Positions 1 through 8,268 of a stretch of 33,116 nucleotides of DNA are shown one piece after another. Position numbers and translations under genes: made by a program. Origin of the DNA: Methylobacter sp. (GTDB lineage Bacteria > Pseudomonadota > Gammaproteobacteria > Methylococcales > Methylomonadaceae); assembly GCA_023229605.1 (NCBI GenBank), contig JALNYY010000031.1, positions 1 through 33,116 on the forward strand, given 5' to 3'. Numbering within the stretch: the first letter of the stretch is position 1; the number at the start of each line of letters is the position of its first letter. The notes under the pieces are model-generated. The model worked only from the letters and a program-made list of their open reading frames with translations, made no database searches and was not told the DNA's origin.

Positions 1-543
1 TTCATCCAGCGCTAATGCGGAACGCACCAACTCGGCATCTTCAGGGTGTAATTTCAAATTGATTTTTTGTGACGCCAGCGGCAAAACATTGATTGTCTCC
101 CGAACAACGGCAACAATTTGCCCTGGATCCAGCTTGATCTCTCTGCGTATTATTTGCGTTGCGATACCTATAGCCAGCTTGACCAGCTCTTTTTCCACTT
201 CTTCATCAAGGCGTTTAAACGGTTCGCTTAAGGATTCCAGAAGACTGACCAACGTCGCCGCCTGGCTTTGCAATAAATGCAAATTATCCTCGTAGCCTTT
301 TTTGGAACCTTCATCAAAACCTTGCTGAAAACCATGCATTTTTCCCTGCGCAAATGCTTCGTCATAGGCCTGCTTTTGCATGGACTCAATTTCATCAACC
401 GTTAAAATCGGCGTCGGCTCATCGTCGATTTCCACCGTCTCCGGCTCTCTTACAACTTCCGCACCGGAAACATCCGGCATACTCCATAATTCCAAGGCTT
501 CCAGTTCAGATGCCGTGAACCTGGGCGTCTTAGATAAGCTCAT
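1..543 (-). CDS. fliH: FliH, flagellar export ATPase regulator (partial, 3' end outside window)
   Basis: FliH is the cytoplasmic regulator that binds the export ATPase FliI and docks it at the flagellar C-ring. The minus-strand reading starts with ATG at 541-543 (MSLSKTPRFTASELEALE) and stays open for 181 codons to the window edge, so the C-terminus is missing. The glutamine- and glycine-rich stretch around residues 65-85 (AYDEAFAQGKMHGFQQGFDE) is the usual FliH linker with GxxxG spacing, and it is followed by the stalk region (KLAIGIATQIIRREI). The start overlaps the 3' end of fliG by 14 bp, which supports translational coupling in fliEFGH. Identity rests on these features plus gene order. 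Confidence 0.9.
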   Translation of the reverse strand, partial: MSLSKTPRFTASELEALELWSMPDVSGAEVVREPETVEIDDEPTPILTVDEIESMQKQAYDEAFAQGKMHGFQQGFDEGSKKGYEDNLHLLQSQAATLVSLLESLSEPFKRLDEEVEKELVKLAIGIATQIIRREIKLDPGQIVAVVRETINVLPLASQKINLKLHPEDAELVRSALALDE

Positions 544-1543
544 CGCCACCAACGCCCATTTGTATCTCGCCTGCATCCGCTAGTTTTTTAGCAATGGCCA
601 ATATATCTTTCTGCGCCAGCTCAACTTCGCTTAACTTAGCGGGCGGCGAAGCCTCCAAATCATCACGCAGCATTTCCGCGGCACGCTTGGACATATTGCT
701 GAATATCTTTTCCTTAAGCTCACTGCCTACACCCCGTAACGCCAGTAACAACTGCCCGGTTGAAACTTCGCGCAATAATGTTTGCATGCCTCTTTCATCA
801 ATAGAAGTAAGATCTTCAAAGGTAAACATCTTCTCCTGAATTTCCTGAGCCAGTTCAGACCTGTGCTCGGCAATTCCCGACATCACCAAATCTGCAGCCC
901 CGCCATCCAGGAAATTTAAAATATTAGCCACCGCATCAACGCCGCCGATATTGGTCGATTTAACATTATCGGAGCCGGTTAATTGTTTTTCCATGATTTG
1001 ATCCAACTCACGCAGAGCGGCCGGCTGTACGCCTTTCATCGTTGCGATTCGCATCATCAAATCGGCGCGCATACTTTCAGGCAGGAACATCATCACATCG
1101 GCGGCCTGCTCACTGTCCATCAAAGACATAATCGTCGCGACAATCTGGGGATGCTCCAATCGAATCATGTCCGCAATCGATCGGGTATCCATCCATTTCA
1201 ACTGCTCGATACCCTTCGTGTTACCACCCTGCAAAATCCGGTCGAGGATACTGTTCGCTTTATCTGCACCCAAAGCGCTGATCAATACGGTACGGATATA
1301 CTCGTCGGTATCCATGCCCAAAGCAGTCTGGTTCTTTACCGCGACAATAAATTCCTCAACCACCTCGTCCATCATTTCTATGGAAATCTCACCCACGCTT
1401 GCCATGGTGATACCTAGAATCTGCACCTCCCTGGGAGTCATGTGCTTTAAAACCAGCGCCGCCCTATCCATGCCCAGCGCCAGCAACAATACGGCGGCAC
1501 GATCAACTTGGGTTAAATCTTTTTTCAGTTCTGCCTTAGCCAT
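530..1543 (-). CDS. fliG: FliG, flagellar motor switch protein
   Basis: FliG is the C-ring protein that contacts the MS-ring protein FliF and the stator, generating torque and switching direction. At 337 residues it has the usual length. The N-terminal domain (about 1-100) is the FliF-binding part. The EHPQ motif of the middle domain is visible in LEHPQIVATI at about residue 129. The C-terminal torque helix shows the alternating charged residues expected (LREVSTGQL, then LKEKIFSNMSKRA and LRDDLE). Its ATG overlaps the fliF stop by 8 bp, and its own 3' end overlaps fliH by 14 bp, so the three genes are tightly coupled. Confidence 0.97.
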   Translation of the reverse strand: MAKAELKKDLTQVDRAAVLLLALGMDRAALVLKHMTPREVQILGITMASVGEISIEMMDEVVEEFIVAVKNQTALGMDTDEYIRTVLISALGADKANSILDRILQGGNTKGIEQLKWMDTRSIADMIRLEHPQIVATIMSLMDSEQAADVMMFLPESMRADLMMRIATMKGVQPAALRELDQIMEKQLTGSDNVKSTNIGGVDAVANILNFLDGGAADLVMSGIAEHRSELAQEIQEKMFTFEDLTSIDERGMQTLLREVSTGQLLLALRGVGSELKEKIFSNMSKRAAEMLRDDLEASPPAKLSEVELAQKDILAIAKKLADAGEIQMGVGGDELI

Positions 1544-3365
1544 CTTTTTTAACCCACGATTTAATAACTTGCGCGACTACCTTCGAATCATCATCAACCA
1601 ATCTCTTCACATATTCCAAGCGATGCTCATAACTCTGAGGCACATCCAAAAGCAGTAGATCCTGCATTTCACTGGGCATCGCAAAATTTACATTTTGTTG
1701 ACCGGCCGGTACGGCGACAGGAAGACCATGTTCATCAAAACGAACAGTCCCCCCGATAGCCGCGGCCTTTTGTTCCGCCTCGGCCAAAGCCAGGGCTTTT
1801 TTCTCTTCCACATCCCGACCGACCAGACTGCGCATCGTTGGCCGCAACACCCCAAAAAACAGGAATAATATGGCCAACACAGCGGCAAGTTGTTTCATGG
1901 CATCAAGAAACCAGCCTTGTTCCCAAACGGGTATTGCCGGGAGCGCCTCAATAAGATTATCCATTTTAAAAGTCACATTAGTAACTGTAACCTGATCACC
2001 GCGACTGCTATCAAAACCTACCGCTTGCTTGACCAAATCACTGAAACGATTAATATCTTCCTGGGAATAAGACTGCGCTTTAACTGAGCCGTCGCTCTGG
2101 GGTATATGGCGGTCATCGACAACCACGGCCACGGACAACCGCCGCAATCCCCCTGTAGCCAAGCGGGTATGGGTGATGGTTTTATCCAGCTCGTAATTTC
2201 TGGTTGCATTTTTTGATGCCGAACCGGGTGAGGCCGTCGAACTTGCTGTTGCCGAACCGGGCGTTGCCGTTGATGCCGGGGTAGCTGTTGATGCGGGGTT
2301 TGTTTCCGGGGCCGTACCCGCAGGAGTTGGCTGATTTGATAACGCGCCGGGAACCCCTTGAGTAGCAGACGACGAACTTTGCTCTTCCGATACTTGCTCA
2401 CTCCTTAAAGCCGGCAAATCCGGATTGAACATTTCCTGGGTTCTGTCAGTCTCGGTGAAATCCACATCCGCTGAAACTTGCACACGCATTCCGTCGCCCC
2501 CCACCAATGGCGACAAAATATTTTCAATACGCCCCATCAGATGTTCTTCAATATTTTTCTTATATTCGAACTGCTTGGTGGTCAAATTACCCGCTACCGA
2601 TGAGTCATTGCTGTTTAGCAGCTGACCTTTCTGATCTACGACCGTCACCTGCTCGGCATCGAGTTGCGGCACACTGGACGCCACCAAATGAATGATTGAT
2701 TCGACTTGGCCTTTATCCAACGATCTGCCTTGGTATAAGTTCACCATGACTGAAGCGCTGGGCTTCTTGCGCTCCCGCACAAACACCGATTGAACGGGAA
2801 TGGCTAACAGCACCCTGGCCGATTTCACATTCTGGATAGACATGACAGTCCGTGCAATCTCGCCTTCCAGGGCTCGTTGGAAACGCACCGTTTCGACACT
2901 TTTACTGGTGCCGAAACCCTGGTCTTTATCCAACAGCTCGTATCCCAGACTGTTACTTTTGGGCAAGCCCTGAGCGGCTAATTTGAGCTTCACCGCACTG
3001 ACATCATCGATCGGCACCATAATAGCGCCGGAGCCGGTTTCGACTTTATACTTAATATTCTCCTTGTTGAGAACGTCAAGAATTTCAGCCACATCACTTT
3101 CGCCGATCTCGGAATACAAGCGGCCGTAAGAGGGTTCCTGCGACCATAGAACAATGGCAACACCAATAGCTACACTAAGAGCCAGACCCAGCATCAAGCC
3201 GATCTGGCGCGCTATGGTCAGTCCGGCCAGGCCTTTAATAGCCGGGTGGGCATCGATCTTGGTCGCTAAAATATGGGACACTTCACCATCAAGATGACCC
3301 TTGCTATTTGCCGTTGGGTCATTCTGGCGATTTGGATTTGTCTCAATCAGGCTATTTTCGCTCAT
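1536..3365 (-). CDS. fliF: FliF, flagellar MS-ring protein
   Basis: FliF forms the MS ring in the inner membrane, the base on which the flagellar rotor and export gate assemble. The 609 residues are slightly more than usual. A first membrane segment lies near residues 52-72 (LMLGLALSVAIGVAIVLW), followed by the ring-building motifs (YKVETGSGAIMVP, QRALEGEIARTV). A second membrane segment lies near 490-510 (LAAVLAILFLFFGVL) before the cytoplasmic FliG-binding tail. Between the ring-building domains and the second membrane segment, at about residues 335-390, lies a low-complexity stretch rich in Ser, Thr, Ala and Pro. The gene is 25 bp downstream of fliE and overlaps fliG. Confidence 0.97.
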   Translation of the reverse strand: MSENSLIETNPNRQNDPTANSKGHLDGEVSHILATKIDAHPAIKGLAGLTIARQIGLMLGLALSVAIGVAIVLWSQEPSYGRLYSEIGESDVAEILDVLNKENIKYKVETGSGAIMVPIDDVSAVKLKLAAQGLPKSNSLGYELLDKDQGFGTSKSVETVRFQRALEGEIARTVMSIQNVKSARVLLAIPVQSVFVRERKKPSASVMVNLYQGRSLDKGQVESIIHLVASSVPQLDAEQVTVVDQKGQLLNSNDSSVAGNLTTKQFEYKKNIEEHLMGRIENILSPLVGGDGMRVQVSADVDFTETDRTQEMFNPDLPALRSEQVSEEQSSSSATQGVPGALSNQPTPAGTAPETNPASTATPASTATPGSATASSTASPGSASKNATRNYELDKTITHTRLATGGLRRLSVAVVVDDRHIPQSDGSVKAQSYSQEDINRFSDLVKQAVGFDSSRGDQVTVTNVTFKMDNLIEALPAIPVWEQGWFLDAMKQLAAVLAILFLFFGVLRPTMRSLVGRDVEEKKALALAEAEQKAAAIGGTVRFDEHGLPVAVPAGQQNVNFAMPSEMQDLLLLDVPQSYEHRLEYVKRLVDDDSKVVAQVIKSWVKKDG

Positions 3366-3390
3366 TTTCTAATCACAGTTTGCCGTCGTG

Positions 3391-3705
3391 CTACATTGGC
3401 ATATTCATGACATCTTTATAGGCTTCGACTAATTTATTTCGGACCTGTACCATTGCCTGAAATGAAACGCTAGCTTTCTGTGAAGCCACCATAACCTCGG
3501 CCAAACTTACATTAGTATCGCCTGTCTCAAAAGCTTTCGTCATTTTTCCGGCAGTTTGTTCGGTGTCATTAACGGCTCCAATACTCTGCTTCAGCATTGC
3601 GGCAAAATCAGCTCCGCCGCCTGTCTCTTGCACTTTAGCGCTGCCGGCTTCAAGTGACATCGCCCGCATCTGAGCCAAAACCTGATTTACATTCATCTCA
3701 CTCAT
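3391..3705 (-). CDS. fliE: FliE, flagellar hook-basal body adapter
   Basis: FliE is the small adapter joining the MS ring to the rod. The length (104 residues), a FAAMLKQSIGAVND-type middle section and the C-terminal stretch SFQAMVQVRNKLVEAYKDVMNM are typical of the family. A good ribosome site (GAGG, 8 bases before ATG) supports the start. It is the first gene of fliEFGH and sits 59 bp behind flrC, in a gap that carries a sigma-54 type promoter. Confidence 0.95.
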   Translation of the reverse strand: MSEMNVNQVLAQMRAMSLEAGSAKVQETGGGADFAAMLKQSIGAVNDTEQTAGKMTKAFETGDTNVSLAEVMVASQKASVSFQAMVQVRNKLVEAYKDVMNMPM

Positions 3706-3744
3706 GGGGTTTCCCTCTTACATTTTATATAGTACAGAGTGTAA

Positions 3745-3763
3745 AGCATTTTTAATGCCACAT
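3745..3763 (-). promoter_or_regulatory. Sigma-54 type promoter of fliEFGH
   Basis: On the minus strand the sequence TGTGGCATTAAAAATGCTT has the diagnostic GG and GC dinucleotides separated by exactly 10 bases (GC at 3746-3747, GG at 3758-3759). It lies in the short gap between the flrC stop and the fliE start. Because flrC encodes an NtrC-type activator, a FlrC-driven promoter for the basal-body operon is the natural reading. Confidence 0.7.
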
Positions 3764-3764
3764 G

Positions 3765-5153
3765 TTAGCATGAAATAATAACCCCCGAATCTTTCATCCT
3801 AGCCATTTTATATCGGAGTGTTCTGGGGCTGATCCCCAGCTTTTCGGCGGTCGTCTTACGACTGCCGTTTTCCATCTGCAAGGTCTGCAAAATAATGCTT
3901 TCTTCGGCAGAGCGAACCCCCTCGCCCAAACCGCCCACTTCCGGCTTTTCATCCTTAATATCAAGCAGAGACGTTTCATGCGCCTGTTCTACGTTATTAA
4001 TCGCCGCCATCATCGAACCTGGGTCCTCAAACACCAAATCATCCACAGTAATCTTATCCCCAGTCCGCAAAATAAGAGCCCGCTGCACCACATTATCCAG
4101 CTCCCTGACATTACCCGGCCAACTATAAGCCAACATTTTTTCAATGGCTTTATTGTCAAATTCAGGCACAATTTGGCCGCTTATACTATGCCGCAGCATC
4201 AATTCCTGTGCCAGCGGCAAAATATCGCCCGGCCTGTTGCGTAACGGCGGAATATTAATAGGGAATACGTTGAGACGATAATACAAATCCTCGCGGAACC
4301 GCCCTTGCTCCATCTGTTCTTTTAGCTTCTGATTGGTGGCCGCCAAAATTCTGACATTCAGCTTGATTTTCTTATGACTGCCCAGCCGCTCAACCTCTTT
4401 TTCTTGCAATACCCGCAATAATTTTGCCTGCAGGCCTAAATCCATTTCGGCTATTTCATCCAGCAGCAAAGTCCCGCCCTGCGCTTGCTCGAACTTCCCC
4501 GGCATAGCCTGAACGGCGCCGGTGTAAGCGCCTTTTTCATACCCGAACAACATTGCCTCCAGCATATTTTCCGGAATAGCCGCGCAATTCACTGCAACAA
4601 AAGGCCCTTGATGATACGTTGAATTTTGATGAATATAGCTGGCAAGAACCTCTTTACCCGTTCCGCTTTCGCCCTGTAACAATACGGTAACATCGGTTTT
4701 GGCAACTTTGGCAGTCAGGGCATAGAGTTTTTTCATGCTGTTGTCATGCACGACCCGCTCATTAGCCGCCGCATTGGCCGCCGACGGATTGGCTACCACA
4801 TAATCAGCCACCTTGCTTACCAGCGCCTCTGCATCGAATGGCTTGATAAGATAATCGGAAGCGCCTGCCTGCATGGCCTCAACGGCTTTGGGAATGGTTC
4901 CGAAAGCCGTCATCAGCAGCACCGGCGTTTCCGAATATTTATGCTGCATATTCTTTAGCAATTGAAAGCCGTCCATAACCGGCATCTGCACGTCGCTAAC
5001 AACCAGTTTAAACTGGCCAAGCTCCAGCTTGGTTAATGCGTCAGTGCCGTTGCGAGCGGAAACCACGCGATAGCCGCTTATCTCCAGAGTATCACAAAGC
5101 GCTTCGCATAACGACAGATCGTCCTCAACAACCAACACATCATACTGTTTCAT
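3765..5153 (-). CDS. flrC: FlrC/FleR, sigma-54 dependent flagellar response regulator
   Basis: This is an NtrC-type response regulator that activates sigma-54 promoters of mid-stage flagellar genes after phosphorylation by FlrB. Its three parts are all present. The receiver domain has phospho-acceptor D54 in VVSDVQMP. The AAA+ domain has a Walker A motif at 161-168 (GESGTGKE), the sigma-54 contact loop GAYTGA at about 208-213 and Walker B near 229-234. A Fis-type helix-turn-helix sits at the C-terminus (TTAEKLGISPRTLRYKMAR). A strong ribosome site (GGGAGGT) precedes the ATG. The start overlaps the flrB 3' end by 14 bp, so the pair is coupled. Confidence 0.94.
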   Translation of the reverse strand: MKQYDVLVVEDDLSLCEALCDTLEISGYRVVSARNGTDALTKLELGQFKLVVSDVQMPVMDGFQLLKNMQHKYSETPVLLMTAFGTIPKAVEAMQAGASDYLIKPFDAEALVSKVADYVVANPSAANAAANERVVHDNSMKKLYALTAKVAKTDVTVLLQGESGTGKEVLASYIHQNSTYHQGPFVAVNCAAIPENMLEAMLFGYEKGAYTGAVQAMPGKFEQAQGGTLLLDEIAEMDLGLQAKLLRVLQEKEVERLGSHKKIKLNVRILAATNQKLKEQMEQGRFREDLYYRLNVFPINIPPLRNRPGDILPLAQELMLRHSISGQIVPEFDNKAIEKMLAYSWPGNVRELDNVVQRALILRTGDKITVDDLVFEDPGSMMAAINNVEQAHETSLLDIKDEKPEVGGLGEGVRSAEESIILQTLQMENGSRKTTAEKLGISPRTLRYKMARMKDSGVIISC

Positions 5154-6384
5154 GGCACACCTCCCTTTGATGGTGATTTCTACCGGAAAAACCGCCCGGC
5201 AACAAACTGAATGCCTGATTTATGCAGGGCAGCACTAACGAAAAACCCGTGCCCTGCCCTAAAACCGATTCAACATGTATATGGCCGCCGTGAGCCTTCA
5301 CTACGCTATCGACAACAGCCAAACCTAAGCCGGTGCCGTGGGTCTTGGTGGTAAAAAACGGCTCAAAAATCCGTTGCTTAAGCTCTTTGGCGATACCTGG
5401 ACCATCATCCTTAATGACAATCTGCAGCTTACAGTCGTCAAGCTGAGCCACAGAAATCTGTATGCATCCAACCTGCCCTACGGCATCAACCGCATTATTC
5501 AATAAATTAAGCAGCGCGCCGCGCAACGCATTCTCATTGCCCAGCATCACATCATTCTGCACTTCATTAACAATCTGCAACTCAATCGCGCCGCTGCCTG
5601 TGTATTCTTTGACCGTTTCCCTGAGATGATTTAACAGCTCGGTCAATGAAAAGCTCTCCATCGCCAAGCGTCCGTCTTTGGCAAAAATCAACATATCGTT
5701 AACCTGCCTTTCCAAATATTGCAGCCGCTCAAGAATTTTTTGTGAAAACCGCTGCCTCTTTTCATTATCCAGTACCGGATTGCTCATTTGCGATGCGTAG
5801 AGTATTGCTGTCGCCAGCGGCGTTCTGACCTGATGCGCCATGCTCGCGACCATTTCGCCCATTGCCGATAACTGCTTTTGCTGATTGAGCATATCCTGCA
5901 GGTTTCGCATTTCACTGACATCCGATAGCAAGACAATTTGACCTGAATCGCTAGCGTCATTGCAGGCGACGTCTCTGCTGACCGTCATATTCACCCGTTT
6001 ACCGTTATTCAACTGACGCTCATGGGGGTTGCCGAAAACGGGAATCAGGCTGCGTGCTACAACCTCAAGCCAATCCATACCAATCAGCGGTTCGCCTAAA
6101 AAATCCATCGCTACCGCATTGCAATCCAAAACCTTCCCGTCCACGTCCAGCACAATGACTCCGGCCGGAAGCGCCGCCAGTATTTTTTCCAGACGACTGG
6201 CGAGTTTTTCTTTTTCCTCAAGGGTTTTAAGCCGTTCGCTATGGGCAAAGGCAAGCTCACCATGCAGTTTGGCAACCTGCTCTTCCAATCCTTGGTAAGA
6301 AACAGATAAATTCTGGGATAGCTCGTTGAAAATGCGGAACGCATCGGTAAGCTGTTCGGTTTTCTGTTTTTTCTGAGTATTCAT
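5140..6384 (-). CDS. flrB: FlrB/FleS, flagellar sensor histidine kinase
   Basis: This is a soluble histidine kinase partnering FlrC. An N-terminal coiled-coil stretch (about 20-70) leads into a PAS-like domain (LPAGVIVLDVDGKVLDCNA, about 72-165). The HisKA dimerisation domain has the phospho-accepting H184 in SMAHQVRTPL, and the HATPase domain has N-box LLNNAVDAV, G1 DDGPGIA and the GTGLGLAVV box. No membrane segment is seen, which fits a cytoplasmic sensor of flagellar assembly state. The 414 residues are typical. The C-terminus after LVLPCIN is slightly longer than the family core, and its last codons overlap flrC. Confidence 0.93.
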   Translation of the reverse strand: MNTQKKQKTEQLTDAFRIFNELSQNLSVSYQGLEEQVAKLHGELAFAHSERLKTLEEKEKLASRLEKILAALPAGVIVLDVDGKVLDCNAVAMDFLGEPLIGMDWLEVVARSLIPVFGNPHERQLNNGKRVNMTVSRDVACNDASDSGQIVLLSDVSEMRNLQDMLNQQKQLSAMGEMVASMAHQVRTPLATAILYASQMSNPVLDNEKRQRFSQKILERLQYLERQVNDMLIFAKDGRLAMESFSLTELLNHLRETVKEYTGSGAIELQIVNEVQNDVMLGNENALRGALLNLLNNAVDAVGQVGCIQISVAQLDDCKLQIVIKDDGPGIAKELKQRIFEPFFTTKTHGTGLGLAVVDSVVKAHGGHIHVESVLGQGTGFSLVLPCINQAFSLLPGGFSGRNHHQREVCHETV

Positions 6385-6434
6385 ATCTGATCGCTCTGTT
6401 TTTTTGCAACTTAAACTGATTCTTCAATAGAGCA

Positions 6435-6451
6435 AGCAAAAACCAGACCAA
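6435..6451 (-). promoter_or_regulatory. Sigma-54 type promoter of flrBC
   Basis: On the minus strand TTTGGTCTGGTTTTTGCTTG contains GG and GC spaced by exactly 10 bases (GC at 6436-6437, GG at 6448-6449), with the preferred TTGCT around the -12 element. It lies 51-67 bp before the flrB ATG. In related bacteria flrBC is activated by FlrA with sigma-54; flrA is the next gene upstream here. Confidence 0.65.
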
Positions 6452-6513
6452 ACATTAAAATCAGTATTTTCAATACCTTAAGAATAACGCGCCAAAAAAT
6501 TGACTCACCCTCT

Positions 6514-8013
6514 TTAACGCTGCAACTCATATTTTCGTAATTTTTCAACCAATGTTGTGCGCCGCATATTCAACCGTTTGGCCGCATGAGCCACCACACC
6601 GTTGCATTCATTTAATGCCTGGCGTATCAAATCGACCTCTAAAACATTCAAATATTCTTTCAAATCTATGCCCTGTTCCGGCAACTGGGCTAAAGAGCCC
6701 GACGAGCCCTCGAAAGCGCCGACAACTTCAACCTGTTCCGACTCGGACGACTCATCTTCTTCCGCTGCTTCTGTGTTAACCGTTTCGGTATCGTCAATTA
6801 TTTCTTCGGAAACCTCGTATTGTTGAAATTTTTCCGGCAAATCAGTCGCATCGACAAGTCCTTTGGGGTTAATAATGGCCAATCTTTCAATCAAATTGGC
6901 CAATTCCCTGACGTTACCGGGCCAGTCATGCTGCATCAGCACAACTAATGCCGCATTTGTCAGCCGCACTGAGCCACGATTTGAAGCTTCCATACGGGCA
7001 ATCAGATCGTTCACTAACAGCGGGATGTCTTCCGCCCTGTCTTTTAAAGACGGTATCTCAATAGGAAAAACATTTAAGCGGTAATACAAATCCTCCCGAA
7101 ACCGGTTTTCTTTAATCTCGTTTTCAAGAGACCTGTGCGTTGCTGCAATAACCCGCACGTCGCAATGTATGGTTTTGTTGCTGCCCACGCGCTCAAAGGT
7201 CCTCTCCTGCAATACGCGCAACAACTTGACCTGCATAGCCAGAGGCATATCGCCGATTTCATCCAGAAAAAGAGTGCCGCCTTCCGCCATTTCAAATCGG
7301 CCTTGCCGGCTGGTTAAAGCGCCGGTAAATGCCCCTTTTTCGTGGCCAAACAGCTCACTCTCCAATAATTCACCCGGAATCGCGCCGCAATTTATAGGTA
7401 CAAACGGCTTGTCTTTGCGTAAAGAGGCATCGTGCAAAGCCCTGGCAACCACTTCTTTTCCGGTGCCCGACTCACCAAGAATTAAAACCGTTGCATCTGA
7501 TTCGGCAACCTGCTCAATCAACTTGCGGATATCGACAATAGCCTGGCTTTTACCTTTCAGTCGTTCAACGGTAGGCGCGCGGCGGTCAGTCCCTTCACGC
7601 ACCATAAAAGTCTTCTGCGCGCCCGATGCCGACAATTTATCAAGTATCGGTTTCAATACGGGATGCGTAGTCGGCCATTCCAGCACTTGAAACACACTGT
7701 TAGTGATCACGGTCGAAACCTGGGGAGAGGTTCCCTTATTAATCAATAGAACGACAGGAATCTTATTCGCCCGTTCCACAACATCACTAACCACTGCGGC
7801 TTGTCTTTCAATGCCATCACCGACAAAAACCCCACACAATCGATCAGTTTCGCTAAAACAAGACGCATAATCCGCTGATCCTGCGATTTCTATTGTGTAT
7901 CCCATAAACTGAAAAACCGCCTCCAGTTGTTGGATTCTTGCTTTATTATTGTCAATTACCAAAATACGCGGCAACGCCATATTTTCACACTCATCACTCA
8001 TTAAATAGGCCAT
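6514..8013 (-). CDS. flrA: FlrA/FleQ, master sigma-54 flagellar activator
   Basis: This is the top regulator of polar flagellar genes in gammaproteobacteria; FleQ orthologues also bind cyclic-di-GMP. The N-terminal receiver-like domain starts at MALPRILVIDNNKARI and lacks a clear phospho-acceptor, as in FleQ. The AAA+ core has Walker A at 180-187 (GESGTGKE), GAFTGA and GGTLFLDEIGDM. The C-terminal Fis-type helix-turn-helix is NGVVAHAAKRLNMRRTTLVEKLRKY. A strongly acidic linker of about 45 residues separates AAA+ from the DNA-binding domain. The start is uncertain: ATGs at 8013, 8001 and 7980 are all in frame with weak ribosome sites, and family alignment favours 7980. Confidence 0.92.
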   Translation of the reverse strand: MAYLMSDECENMALPRILVIDNNKARIQQLEAVFQFMGYTIEIAGSADYASCFSETDRLCGVFVGDGIERQAAVVSDVVERANKIPVVLLINKGTSPQVSTVITNSVFQVLEWPTTHPVLKPILDKLSASGAQKTFMVREGTDRRAPTVERLKGKSQAIVDIRKLIEQVAESDATVLILGESGTGKEVVARALHDASLRKDKPFVPINCGAIPGELLESELFGHEKGAFTGALTSRQGRFEMAEGGTLFLDEIGDMPLAMQVKLLRVLQERTFERVGSNKTIHCDVRVIAATHRSLENEIKENRFREDLYYRLNVFPIEIPSLKDRAEDIPLLVNDLIARMEASNRGSVRLTNAALVVLMQHDWPGNVRELANLIERLAIINPKGLVDATDLPEKFQQYEVSEEIIDDTETVNTEAAEEDESSESEQVEVVGAFEGSSGSLAQLPEQGIDLKEYLNVLEVDLIRQALNECNGVVAHAAKRLNMRRTTLVEKLRKYELQR

Positions 8014-8096
8014 TTAGCAGCCTGAAAACCGACCAAACAATAACTGCCGCTCATTAACCTTAAAAAAATCCCTTTAATTATTTGGCTATTTGTTCA

Positions 8097-8125
8097 AGTT
8101 AAGCATCGAATCAGCACCATGTCAA
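8097..8125 (-). promoter_or_regulatory. Possible sigma-70 promoter of flrA
   Basis: On the minus strand TTGACA (8120-8125) is followed 17 bases later by TTAACT (8097-8102). It lies 84 bp or more before the candidate starts of flrA. The -35 is perfect and the -10 is weak. FlrA-type regulators usually sit at the top of the cascade under sigma-70. Confidence 0.35.
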
Positions 8126-8268
8126 AATTCTTTTTATTTCATATTGTTCTAATATTTTTTTAATGTAATTTACACAAATAAGGCAACCTGCAACTTACAT
8201 CCACGCTTGACAAAAATTTCTCATCATAGACACTAGAACCGTTTTCACAACCCCAGAGTACACTTTCT

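Noticed and set aside
1167..1658. Long plus-strand frames opposite fliG, flrA, shc, radA and others
   Set aside because: They are antisense shadows of well-identified genes and show no family features.
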